This document shows, in pieces, positions 1 to 6,781 of a stretch of DNA of 10,284 nt. Each line of letters starts with the position of its first letter. Position 1 is the stretch's first letter. The DNA is from CAZQBY01 sp964592405 [NCBI: uncultured archaeon]. GTDB lineage: Archaea > Altiarchaeota > Altiarchaeia > JAFGQM01. The notes beneath the pieces were generated by a model. That model saw nothing but the letters and a program-made list of their open reading frames with translations. It was not told the origin of the DNA and ran no database searches. The DNA is taken from NCBI GenBank assembly GCA_964592405.1, contig CAZQBY010000020.1:1-10284 (forward strand). The letters run 5' to 3'. The position numbers and the translations under genes were made by a program.

Positions 1-17
1 TGGATGGAATGCGAAAA

Positions 18-28
18 GTATAAAAAGG
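18..28 (-). promoter_or_regulatory. Possible TATA box of a divergent gene leaving the window to the left
   Basis: On the minus strand these bases read CTTTTTATAC, the same form as the TATA boxes before other genes in this window. A transcript starting about 27 bases further would begin just off the left edge, so a gene divergent from NOP5 is inferred. Read on the plus strand the same bases (TATAAAAAG) could instead drive a long NOP5 leader. The orientation is a judgement based on the other promoters. Confidence 0.35.
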
Positions 29-107
29 GTGGTGGATGGAATTGGATAATGGCGCATATTTATGGTGGATATGGGGGGGCAGGGGGTTCCTGAATTATGG
101 TTTTTCT

Positions 108-118
108 AGCTTATGATA
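108..118 (+). promoter_or_regulatory. Probable TATA box of the NOP5 gene
   Basis: The element AGCTTATGATA is a variant of the AGCTTTTTATA form seen before smc, the DUF4186-like gene and fibrillarin. Its centre is about 33 bases before the NOP5 ATG, which predicts a transcript starting near 141 and a leader of only about six bases (GAGAGG). The TATA match is imperfect. Confidence 0.4.
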
Positions 119-146
119 GAAAATAGGGCAGACGGAAATAGAGAGG

Positions 147-1163
147 ATGGAAATCTACAAGACTCCTATCGGAGTTTTGGTCATGGAAGACGGCAAGGTT
201 GTGGACAAGGCCCTTTTCCCCAGAGATGCGAAAGCGATAGCCAAGAAGCTCTCGGGCGAATGCCCAGAGGAGGCTGAGCTTAGGTCCAAACATCCAAAGG
301 CCAGAAAGGGAACAGGGAGGCTTGACCTCCCCTCACTAGCCGAGAAGCTGGGCTTCTGCACGAGGGGCGAGCTTCCGGAGATAATCTCAAAGGTCAATGA
401 AGAGCTCGCGAAGATTGGGGTCAGCGAGGGCTTTGGCAGGGACAGACTCGTGGTCAACGCAGTGCGCGCGCAGAGGGCACTGGAGGACAGTGTCAACACC
501 CAATGTGAGACACTGAGGGAGTGGTACTCCATCCACTTTCCGGAGCTCAACGATCTGCTGAAGGATAACAAAGACTACTTGACAGTAGTTGCGCAGATAG
601 GCGGGCGCAACAATATGGTAGAATCCGAACTGGCCAAGATTCTGGATGACAGAAGATACGTCAGGGCCATCCCGCCGATAGCACAGGAGTCAGTAGGTTC
701 TGAGGTGAGCACCAGGGATTTGATGGTTATTCAGAATTATGCTGAGGCCATACTGTCCTCAGCACAAGAGGAGGCGGACCTGCGCGCCTACATAAACAAG
801 ACTATGAAGGAGATAGCTCCCAACCTCTCGGAGGTGGCCACACCCTATGTCGGCGCACTGCTGATTGAACAGGCAGGTTCACTGGAAAAGCTGGCCCGAC
901 TGCCCGCCTCTACCGTCCAGGTTCTGGGTGCGCAGAAGGCGATGTTCAGGTTTTTGAAAACAGGCAAAAAACCTCCCAAGCACGGAGTTCTCTACCTCCA
1001 CCCGCTGGTCAGTCAGGCCCCAAAGAACAACAAGGGCAGGATAGCGCGCATGCTGGCCGGCAAGATTTCCATAGCCGCGAAGGTTGACTTCTACGGCGGC
1101 AGGCCTATAGGCGGGAAGCTCAAGGAAGAGAGCGAGGAGAGGGTGGAGAGCCTGAGAGAGTAG
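147..1163 (+). CDS. NOP5/Nop56-Nop58 family C/D-box RNP scaffold protein
   Basis: This is the scaffold of the archaeal box C/D ribonucleoprotein. In this family the N-terminal domain binds fibrillarin, a central coiled coil dimerises, and the C-terminal NOP domain binds L7Ae and guide RNA, so that rRNA and tRNA can be 2'-O-methylated. The 338-residue product shows an N-terminal domain (about 1-115), the family motif WYSIHFPEL (126-134), a helical region around 150-220 and the NOP domain (about 222-315). The NOP domain carries GAQKAMFRFL (261-270), PKHG (277-280) and a basic segment near 291-312. The usual long lysine-rich tail is absent; the protein ends in a short charged segment. The ATG at 147 is chosen because MEIYKTPIG looks like a family N-terminus and a TATA-like element lies about 33 bases upstream. 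It normally sits beside fibrillarin, which here lies 7.5 kb downstream on the same strand. Confidence 0.95.
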   Translation: MEIYKTPIGVLVMEDGKVVDKALFPRDAKAIAKKLSGECPEEAELRSKHPKARKGTGRLDLPSLAEKLGFCTRGELPEIISKVNEELAKIGVSEGFGRDRLVVNAVRAQRALEDSVNTQCETLREWYSIHFPELNDLLKDNKDYLTVVAQIGGRNNMVESELAKILDDRRYVRAIPPIAQESVGSEVSTRDLMVIQNYAEAILSSAQEEADLRAYINKTMKEIAPNLSEVATPYVGALLIEQAGSLEKLARLPASTVQVLGAQKAMFRFLKTGKKPPKHGVLYLHPLVSQAPKNNKGRIARMLAGKISIAAKVDFYGGRPIGGKLKEESEERVESLRE

Positions 1164-1219
1164 CTTGGCACCTATATCCCTAAAGCAACCGTTGTTTATG
1201 CCCATGCACGAGCGCCTAT

Positions 1220-1387
1220 CTACTTCTTCCTTCTCTTCCTGCCGAACTGTTCGTGATAGAGCCTTCTCTGCCTTTCCTTCCGCGCCCTGTTGCTCTCCGG
1301 GTCCGGGGGGGTTCTCTGGCCGTGCGGTATCCTCTTTTTTACCCCCTCTCTTGGCTTCACCGGTCTTTTTTGCGGTCTTCGCGGCAT
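1220..1387 (-). CDS. Small, very basic 55-residue protein of unknown function
   Basis: A 55-codon ORF begins with MPRRPQKRPVKPREG and ends QFGRKRRKK. About two fifths of its residues are Arg or Lys, with several prolines and no hydrophobic stretch, so it is probably a disordered or nucleic-acid-binding protein rather than a membrane one. Support for its being real comes from the upstream signals: GAGGT lies seven bases before the ATG, and a TATA box (TTTATAC) is centred about 40 bases before it, which gives a leader of about 12-14 bases. It lies 69 bases downstream of the prenyl synthase gene on the same strand and converges on NOP5. No family is recognised. The RNP neighbour and composition suggest an RNA- or ribosome-associated role, but this is inference; a diverged small ribosomal protein is possible and unproven. 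Confidence 0.6.
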   Translation of the reverse strand: MPRRPQKRPVKPREGVKKRIPHGQRTPPDPESNRARKERQRRLYHEQFGRKRRKK

Positions 1388-1422
1388 TTTTGTTACCTCA
1401 GTTTAGTTTTTAGTAGGTGAGT

Positions 1423-1431
1423 GTATAAAGG
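1423..1431 (-). promoter_or_regulatory. TATA box of the small basic gene
   Basis: The minus strand reads CCTTTATAC, close to the other TATA boxes in this window. It predicts a transcript start near 1400, leaving a short leader that contains the GAGGT ribosome binding site at about 1395-1399. The box lies downstream of the prenyl synthase stop, so the small gene can be transcribed independently. Confidence 0.5.
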
Positions 1432-1456
1432 CTGGTGGAGGATACACCAAATTAGG

Positions 1457-2455
1457 TCACTCGTACCAGTCCAGCGATTCGGTTATGTAATTGATGAAAC
1501 CCAGATAGAAGCCCTTGGCCTTCTCGGACATTGCCGTGGATTTTATGTACTTCACCGCCTCTTCAGCGTGTTTTTTTGAATCCTCCTTTGCAGCGTTGAG
1601 AGCTCCGGATTGTCTTACTTTCTTACGTATCTCCTCGATGTTGCCTCTTTCATACACCCTCCCGAAATCCTTATCGAGCTGGTAGGCATAGCAGATATGT
1701 AAGGGTTTCTTACTTCTCTCCACGTCATTGTTCGTCTGCTCGTACAGGCCTATGATGTCGTCCTGTATGTCAAAAGCAGTTCCTATGTGGAAGGCTGCCT
1801 TCTCAAGCTTTTTGAGTTCGCTTTCCGGCGCCCCGGCAAGTATGGCACCTGTCAGCATGGTCGCGCGAAATACACTCGCTGCACGCTTTGAGGCCATAAC
1901 CGCCCATTCCCCCAATGTTGGGATACGCTTCTCAAAATCATAGTCAAGTATCTGGGACTCGTTGACGTATTGGTAGTCCTGCAGCAGGGACCGGGCCGCG
2001 CGCGGCTCCAGCTCGGAGATGAGCTCGAAGGCCAAGGCGTTGAGTATATTGCCGGCAAACAGGGCTATGTTCTCATCAAAGAGCTTGTGCATCGCCGGCC
2101 CTCCGCGTCTTGTCTCGTCCTTGTCCACTATGTCGTCGTGAACCAGTATGCCGTGGCGGTAGAGCTCGATGGCGACACAGGCACGCAACGCACGCTTGTC
2201 CACCCTGCCAGTATATCCCTCATAGGTCAGAAGCGTGCTCACTGACATCAGCCGCTTACCCCTGCGCATGATGTATGCACGCAGCTGGGAGTAGATCTCG
2301 CCGATGAAGGGATGGTAATCCAGCGCAGCCTTTATCCTGTCTCTGAAGTAGGCATCTATTGCAGAGTCTATCTGCTTCTGGTAGCTCTCCAAGACTGTAT
2401 TGAAGTTTGTTCCAACAATAGATTTTCCTGCCGGCATCTCCCAAATTGCGGACAT
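1457..2455 (-). CDS. Polyprenyl diphosphate synthase (GGPP synthase family)
   Basis: This trans-isoprenyl diphosphate synthase condenses isopentenyl diphosphate with allylic diphosphates, supplying geranylgeranyl or related chains for archaeal ether lipids. The 332-residue product has RRGKRLM (64-70, diphosphate binding) and the first aspartate-rich motif HDDIVD (106-111) followed by RR (116-117). Further on are NESQILDYDF (165-174), KRAASVF (190-196) and the second motif QDDIIG (231-236), whose last position is Gly as in many archaeal enzymes. The residue five before the first motif, usually aromatic in archaeal GGPP synthases, is Gly102, which could allow a longer product; chain length is therefore uncertain. 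The ATG at 2455 is preceded by AGGAG. It is divergent from smc. Confidence 0.92.
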   Translation of the reverse strand: MSAIWEMPAGKSIVGTNFNTVLESYQKQIDSAIDAYFRDRIKAALDYHPFIGEIYSQLRAYIMRRGKRLMSVSTLLTYEGYTGRVDKRALRACVAIELYRHGILVHDDIVDKDETRRGGPAMHKLFDENIALFAGNILNALAFELISELEPRAARSLLQDYQYVNESQILDYDFEKRIPTLGEWAVMASKRAASVFRATMLTGAILAGAPESELKKLEKAAFHIGTAFDIQDDIIGLYEQTNNDVERSKKPLHICYAYQLDKDFGRVYERGNIEEIRKKVRQSGALNAAKEDSKKHAEEAVKYIKSTAMSEKAKGFYLGFINYITESLDWYE

Positions 2456-2489
2456 CCGCTCCTGTTTGTCCGTTTCTGTTTGCTGTTTC

Positions 2490-2520
2490 TGATTTTTATT
2501 GATATTATCTTAAAAAACAG
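2490..2520 (-). promoter_or_regulatory. A/T-rich promoter region of the prenyl synthase gene
   Basis: On the minus strand this stretch holds TGTTTTTTAAG (about 2509-2519) and AATAAAAAT (about 2492-2500), either of which could be the TATA element. The leader between here and the ATG at 2455 contains four AAAC words at 6-8 base spacing and ends with AGGAG. Which element is used cannot be decided from the sequence. Confidence 0.35.
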
Positions 2521-2540
2521 AAACTCCGGACCCCGGCTAA

Positions 2541-2571
2541 GCTTTTTATATCTTCTTCCATAGTATAAATT
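2541..2571 (+). promoter_or_regulatory. Two TATA-like elements upstream of smc
   Basis: GCTTTTTATA (2541-2550) and TAGTATAAATT (2561-2571) predict transcript starts near 2573 and 2594. Either would give the condensin operon a leader of about 45-65 bases, longer than other leaders in this window. The second element also reads as a TATA box on the minus strand, so it could serve the divergent prenyl synthase gene. Confidence 0.5.
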
Positions 2572-2583
2572 GGGAAAACCCAA
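2570..2583. promoter_or_regulatory. Inverted repeat TTGGG-AAAA-CCCAA in the smc promoter
   Basis: A perfect inverted repeat with 5-base arms and an AAAA centre lies immediately downstream of the second TATA element. It could be an operator between TATA box and transcript start, or, if the upstream TATA box is used, a hairpin at the very 5' end of the operon message. Chance occurrence of arms this short is possible. Confidence 0.35.
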
Positions 2584-2625
2584 CCGTGAGAGTAAATACA
2601 AATTTGCCTCTTGCGGCCAATCCGG

Positions 2626-2639
2626 ATATCTATAGATAT
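2626..2639. promoter_or_regulatory. Perfect palindrome ATATCTATAGATAT overlapping the smc start codon
   Basis: The 14-base sequence is identical to its own reverse complement, and its last two bases are the AT of the chosen smc ATG (2638-2640). A dimeric repressor bound here would block initiation or elongation. In RNA, partial pairing could hide the start codon, although a hairpin without a loop is limited. No Shine-Dalgarno sequence precedes this ATG. Confidence 0.4.
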
Positions 2640-5600
2640 GAAGCTGAGAAGGGTGGAGATAAGGGGATTCAAGTCCTTTGGCAAGCCAACGCTGCTGGAG
2701 TTCCCTGAAGGCATAAGCGCAATAGTCGGGCCAAACGGCAGCGGCAAGAGCAATATAATAGATGCCATCTGTTTTGCTCTGGGATATCCAAGCCGTAACC
2801 TGCGCGCAACCAAGGCACAGGAATTGATACACACTGGCAAGCTAAACGTCCCACACGCCAAGGTGTCACTGGTCTTTCAGGCAGACGACCGCGTCATGGA
2901 GGTCAAGCGGAAGGTGGACCGGAAGGGGAGGAGCGTCTACAAGATCAACTCCATTGTTACCAATCTGGAGAATCTGCATGATGTTCTGAGTAAGTATTCT
3001 ATACCAAAAGATGGTTTCAATATAGTGATGCAGAACGACATAACAAAATTTATTGAAATCAAACCGCATGAGCGGAGGCGTGTCTTGGATGAGATGTCTG
3101 GCATAGCCGGCTATGAAGAGAAGAAGAAAAAGGCTCTTGAGGAGCTCGCTGTGGTGGAGAGGAGGATATCGGACACCAACCTCATACTCTCCGAGAAAAA
3201 GGGTTATCTGGAGGAGATAGGCAGGGACCGTGAAATAGCCATAAGATACAGGGATATGCAGGAGGAACTCAGGACCAGCAGGGCTGTGTATCTCTACTCT
3301 ACCCTCTATGACCTAGAAAACCGGGCTGGTGAGCTGGAGGCCCGAATGGAGGAGGTCGCCAAGGAAAAGGACATAAAAATAATTGAGCTGGCACGCATAG
3401 AGGAGGAGATAGATGATATTGAAAAGCACCTTGAGGAGATAACCGGTAACATAATAAGGACCGGTGGTGTGGAGTCAGGAGAGATAAAGGGGGAGATCGG
3501 CGCTCTAAAATCCGCAATAGAGAAAAAGCAGGAGGAAATACAGTTCCTGAAGGATGAGATAGCATCAAAGGAGGAGCGACAGAGGGAGAATGCCAAGCAG
3601 CAGAGGGAGCTGAGAGCCCGGATAAAAGAGCATGAGGAAAGCCTCAAAAGACTTCGGGAGGAGATTAGCGGTGTTGAAAAAGCGCTCATGGCAGAGGAGA
3701 AGGAGCGCGAGAAGAAGACTCAGGAGTATGACAATTCCGAACTTATCGCCCTTGAAAAGGAAAGAAAGGTGGCGTTGGAGAGTCTGTTTGAGACCAAAAA
3801 ATCATTAATGCTCATTGAAAAAGAGCTGGACATCATAGCCAAGAGGAGGGATGAGATTACCGAGTCTCTGGGGGACAGGAGAAAGAGGTTAAAGGGATTA
3901 AAGGGCGAACTGGCAGATATGGATGCCAGGATATCCAAGCTTGGCATAGAGGTGGAAAGGATCGAAAAGGCAGGGCGTAGTCTAGAGGAGACAAAATCCA
4001 AGCTCTCCAAGCTCTTCCAAGAATTTGCGCGCCTAGAAAGTGAGATAAAGACCATCGAGCGGATGGAAGCCAGAGTGGGGGAGAGCGAATCCCTCAGATT
4101 TGTCCTCAAGCACAAGGATAAGGGATATATAGGTCAGGTGAGCGAGCTAGGCAGGTCTCCGGAAAAATATAGGGTAGCCCTTGAGGCCGCTGCCGGAAAT
4201 AAATCCGGCTGTCTGGTTGTAAAGGACGACAAAGCGGCAGAGTTCTACATAGAGGGCCTGAGGAAAAACAAGATTGGGAGAGCTACCTTCCTGCCGCTCA
4301 ACAGGATACATGGGCCGAAACTCCGGCAGATAAAGGGCAAGGGTGTCATAGGCTATGCCAAGGATCTGATAAAATGTGAGAGAAAATACCAAAAGGTCTT
4401 TGACCTTGTATTTGGTGACACGCTGGTGGTTGAGGATATTGAGGCAGCGCGCAGGGTCGGCATAGGCAAGATTCGGATGGTAACGCTCAACGGTGATCTG
4501 ATATCGGCCGGGGGAGCTATGACCGGCGGATATTACAAAAAGTCAGTTATTACCTTCTCAAGTATTTCTGAAAGGAAAAAAAGGCTTGAAGAGGTAAAGA
4601 GGGAGATCGCCAGCCTGAAGGAAAGGAAGGAAAGGCTCGAAAGACAGTTAGAGGGGAAGGGTACAAGCAGTCTTGATGTCATGAGAGAAAGAAGGGCAAA
4701 CATCCTTGAGAAGATAGAAACCGTGGAATCAGAGATTGCAGAATTTGAGAAGGAGCTATCGGAGCTGTCATCGCAGGAGAAGGAGCTGGATGAGAAAAAA
4801 GTCAGAAGCGAGAAGGATATAGCAAGGAAGGAGAAGGAGCTCAGGGGGATTGAGGGAAAGATGGATGTGGGAGCGCTTGACAAGATGAAGGGCATCCTGC
4901 AGGAGATAGATAACAAAATCCACGATTTGAGAGATCACAAATTCGAATTACAAAGCCGGGAAAACGCCATAATCGGTGAGATCCGGTCCCTGGAGTCAAA
5001 GATAAAGGATCTGGAAGTCCAAACAGATGAAATAAACACATCAATATCCAAGTTCAGGGATAAGATACGGGAGGGAATAAACCAGATAACGCAGTCTGGG
5101 AAAAAACTGAAAGAATTGGAGGAGAAACACTCCATCATAACCGCAGAATCTCAGGGATTGTTCAAGGAACAGGAAAGGCTAAACCAGCTGCTGAAAGAAC
5201 TTGGCGAGAAAAAGGGCATAATAGAGGCATCTGTGGAGCGTTTGAAGAATGAATACAATGAGCTGGAGGTGAAAAAAGCCAAAACAGATGCCAAGCTCGA
5301 AGAGATCCGGGCAGGTCTTGAGGGTATAGAGCCGCCTCCCAAGGAGCAGATGGAGGGGGCAAACATCCCAGAGCTCAGGCGGAGGATCAGGCAGCTTGAG
5401 AGTGAGCTTGGCTCTATTGACGGCGTCAATCTGCGCGCGGTGGATATGTATGAGGAGCTGGAGAAGCAGTATAACGAGATAAAGGAAAAGAACCAGATGT
5501 TATACATTGAAAAAGAGAAGATATACGATCTGATTGAAACCATTGAGGAAAAGAAAAGGGCAGTTTTCTATGATGTTTTCAACAAGGTCAGGGAGAACTT

Positions 5601-6015
5601 CACCCGTATAATATCTGAATTATATCCAACCAGCGAGGGCAGTCTCCGGCTGGAGAATGAAGCAGACCCGTTCAACTCCGGTCTTCTTATTGAGATCAAG
5701 CCAAGAGGCCGGGAAGGCATAGGCATCGATTCCTTGTCAGGCGGGGAGAAGACGCTGACGGCTCTGGCCTTTCTGATGGCGATGCAGAGCGTAACACCAA
5801 GTCCATTCTACATACTGGATGAGGTGGACGCGTCTTTGGACCAGGAGAATGTCTTGCGCCTGACCAGATTCCTCAAGAACCGCAAGCAGTCGCAGTTTAT
5901 ATTGATAAGCCATAACCCGGAGACTGTCAAACATATGGATTCGGTAATAGGTGTCCACATGCAGGATGGACTCTCGCGGGTTGTTGGTGTGAGGATGCAG
6001 GAGGCGGAGGCATGA
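2638..6015 (+). CDS. smc: Chromosome segregation ATPase SMC
   Basis: This is the ATPase of the condensin complex, which dimerises at the hinge and, with ScpA and ScpB, entraps and organises chromosomal DNA. From the ATG at 2638 the product is 1125 residues, slightly short for the family. The N-terminal head starts RVEIRGFKSFG, with Walker A GPNGSGKSN (31-39), an arginine-containing loop near NLRATK, and the Q-loop around Gln132 (MQNDITKFI). A long coiled coil (about 165-490) leads to the hinge (about 492-635), with KGYIGQVSEL and the glycine motif SAGGAMTGGYY. The return coil (about 640-920) precedes the C-terminal head: GVNLRAVDMYEE (929-940), signature LSGGEKTL (1033-1040) and Walker B with D-loop FYILDEVDASLD (1057-1068). 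All catalytic motifs are intact. A TTG at 2611 would add nine residues, but homologous proteins begin near the ATG. It is the first gene of the operon. Confidence 0.97.
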   Translation: MKLRRVEIRGFKSFGKPTLLEFPEGISAIVGPNGSGKSNIIDAICFALGYPSRNLRATKAQELIHTGKLNVPHAKVSLVFQADDRVMEVKRKVDRKGRSVYKINSIVTNLENLHDVLSKYSIPKDGFNIVMQNDITKFIEIKPHERRRVLDEMSGIAGYEEKKKKALEELAVVERRISDTNLILSEKKGYLEEIGRDREIAIRYRDMQEELRTSRAVYLYSTLYDLENRAGELEARMEEVAKEKDIKIIELARIEEEIDDIEKHLEEITGNIIRTGGVESGEIKGEIGALKSAIEKKQEEIQFLKDEIASKEERQRENAKQQRELRARIKEHEESLKRLREEISGVEKALMAEEKEREKKTQEYDNSELIALEKERKVALESLFETKKSLMLIEKELDIIAKRRDEITESLGDRRKRLKGLKGELADMDARISKLGIEVERIEKAGRSLEETKSKLSKLFQEFARLESEIKTIERMEARVGESESLRFVLKHKDKGYIGQVSELGRSPEKYRVALEAAAGNKSGCLVVKDDKAAEFYIEGLRKNKIGRATFLPLNRIHGPKLRQIKGKGVIGYAKDLIKCERKYQKVFDLVFGDTLVVEDIEAARRVGIGKIRMVTLNGDLISAGGAMTGGYYKKSVITFSSISERKKRLEEVKREIASLKERKERLERQLEGKGTSSLDVMRERRANILEKIETVESEIAEFEKELSELSSQEKELDEKKVRSEKDIARKEKELRGIEGKMDVGALDKMKGILQEIDNKIHDLRDHKFELQSRENAIIGEIRSLESKIKDLEVQTDEINTSISKFRDKIREGINQITQSGKKLKELEEKHSIITAESQGLFKEQERLNQLLKELGEKKGIIEASVERLKNEYNELEVKKAKTDAKLEEIRAGLEGIEPPPKEQMEGANIPELRRRIRQLESELGSIDGVNLRAVDMYEELEKQYNEIKEKNQMLYIEKEKIYDLIETIEEKKRAVFYDVFNKVRENFTRIISELYPTSEGSLRLENEADPFNSGLLIEIKPRGREGIGIDSLSGGEKTLTALAFLMAMQSVTPSPFYILDEVDASLDQENVLRLTRFLKNRKQSQFILISHNPETVKHMDSVIGVHMQDGLSRVVGVRMQEAEA

Positions 6016-6053
6016 TGCAGGGGAAACACACGGCTTGGAAGAAAACAAAATGA
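6012..6053 (+). other. Possible 13-codon relay ORF between smc and scpA
   Basis: An ORF encoding MMQGKHTAWKKTK begins with an ATG that overlaps the smc stop codon as ATGA (6012-6015). It ends with a TGA that overlaps the chosen scpA ATG, again as ATGA (6050-6053). This arrangement could pass terminating ribosomes from smc to scpA by two re-initiation steps. Its short length makes coincidence possible, and no homologous peptide is recognised. Confidence 0.35.
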
Positions 6054-6772
6054 ACATACTTGAGAGCGCAGAGAGGGGGGTCTACTGGAAGAGTATAATA
6101 TATGATATTATTGCCAAGGAAGGGTTTGATCCATGGGATATTGACGTCGGCATGCTTGCGGATTCATATATCCAAAAGGTGCGCGAGATAAGGATGATAA
6201 ACTTTGAGGTCCCGGGAACTGTGATCCTTGTCGGCTCTGTCCTTCTTAAGATGAAAAGCGATGTGGTTTCCGGTCAGACATTTATGTTTGAGGAGAGTCT
6301 TGTCTCTACAGGGGATGCGGAAAGTCCTGAAGGACCTGTTGCAGATTTTGAATCAGATTTTGAATCCCCTCTGGAGGTCGGGGAAGAGGAACTTCCCCCC
6401 TCCCTGATAGAACCAAGGCTCTATGTCCGCAGGATACCCAAGAGGAAGGTCACGTTGCCGGAGCTGATAACCTTCCTGAAGAGGGTAGTGGGGCAGGTAG
6501 AGAAGAAGGAGCGGCTGAGGCGCGAAATGAAAGAACATCAGCTGGAGGTACAGATAGCCAAGAAGAATGTTGAGAGGATAATGCGCGAGGTTTACAGGGA
6601 GATACGGCGCCTCTCTGCAGGTGGCAGGACAACCTTCAGGGAACTTGTGGAGGAATGGAAAAGAGAGAGTATAATCGCTTACCTGATACCCGTTCTCCAT
6701 TTGGCTCATAAGGAGAAGATAAATGTTGAGCAGGAGGAACTCTTTGGAGAGATATTTATCTCTCCCAGATAG
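6050..6772 (+). CDS. scpA: Segregation and condensation protein A (kleisin)
   Basis: ScpA is the kleisin that bridges the two SMC heads and recruits ScpB. From the ATG at 6050 the product is 240 residues. The N-terminal domain has the family signature DPWDID (27-32) within a helical segment, followed by PGTVILVGSVLLKMKSD (55-71), the region known to contact the SMC neck. An acidic linker (about 80-120) contains a duplicated DFES. The C-terminal part (about 165-240) holds the predicted winged helix (TFRELVEEW, LHLAHKEKI, EELFGEIFI) that docks on the partner SMC head. A TTG at 6035 is an alternative start adding five residues. The ATG is preferred for its GGAAG eight bases upstream and the ATGA overlap with the preceding mini-ORF. 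scpB follows after nine bases. Confidence 0.92.
   Translation: MNILESAERGVYWKSIIYDIIAKEGFDPWDIDVGMLADSYIQKVREIRMINFEVPGTVILVGSVLLKMKSDVVSGQTFMFEESLVSTGDAESPEGPVADFESDFESPLEVGEEELPPSLIEPRLYVRRIPKRKVTLPELITFLKRVVGQVEKKERLRREMKEHQLEVQIAKKNVERIMREVYREIRRLSAGGRTTFRELVEEWKRESIIAYLIPVLHLAHKEKINVEQEELFGEIFISPR
6343..6366 (+). repeat. Exact 12-base tandem duplication inside scpA
   Basis: AGATTTTGAATC occurs twice back to back and encodes DFES-DFES in the acidic linker between the two folded domains of ScpA. It stays in frame and probably arose by replication slippage in a region tolerant of length change. Confidence 0.85.
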
Positions 6773-6781
6773 CCAAGGTAA

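Noticed and set aside
1-93. Open frame from the left edge ending GGYGGAGGS, possibly the tail of an upstream gene
   Set aside because: Only about 30 codons, glycine from G-runs and no recognisable domain; a promoter-like element (18-28) lies within it, which argues for intergenic DNA. A truncated upstream gene cannot be fully excluded.
36-116. 26-codon ORF beginning at ATG 36
   Set aside because: No ribosome binding site, the nearest TATA element is only about 13 bases away, and the composition (many Trp and Gly) is that of G-rich noncoding DNA.
88-120. Box C/D-like words (CTGA at 90-93 and ATGATAG at 113-119) upstream of NOP5
   Set aside because: The order is D then C, the C-like word departs from RUGAUGA, and no C'/D' pair or terminal stem is visible.
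1165-1413. An 82-codon plus-strand frame after NOP5
   Set aside because: It begins with TTG, has no promoter or ribosome binding site, and is Ser/Pro/Phe-rich low-complexity sequence, as expected opposite the basic minus-strand gene at 1220-1387, which has proper signals.
2368-2861. Overlapping long minus-strand frames across the start of smc
   Set aside because: They are antisense to conserved SMC head motifs such as Walker A and have no signals of their own; the smc frame is certain.
6035-6049. TTG at 6035 as the scpA start
   Set aside because: It adds only five polar residues; ATG 6050 has GGAAG at a good distance and overlaps the preceding mini-ORF. It remains possible.
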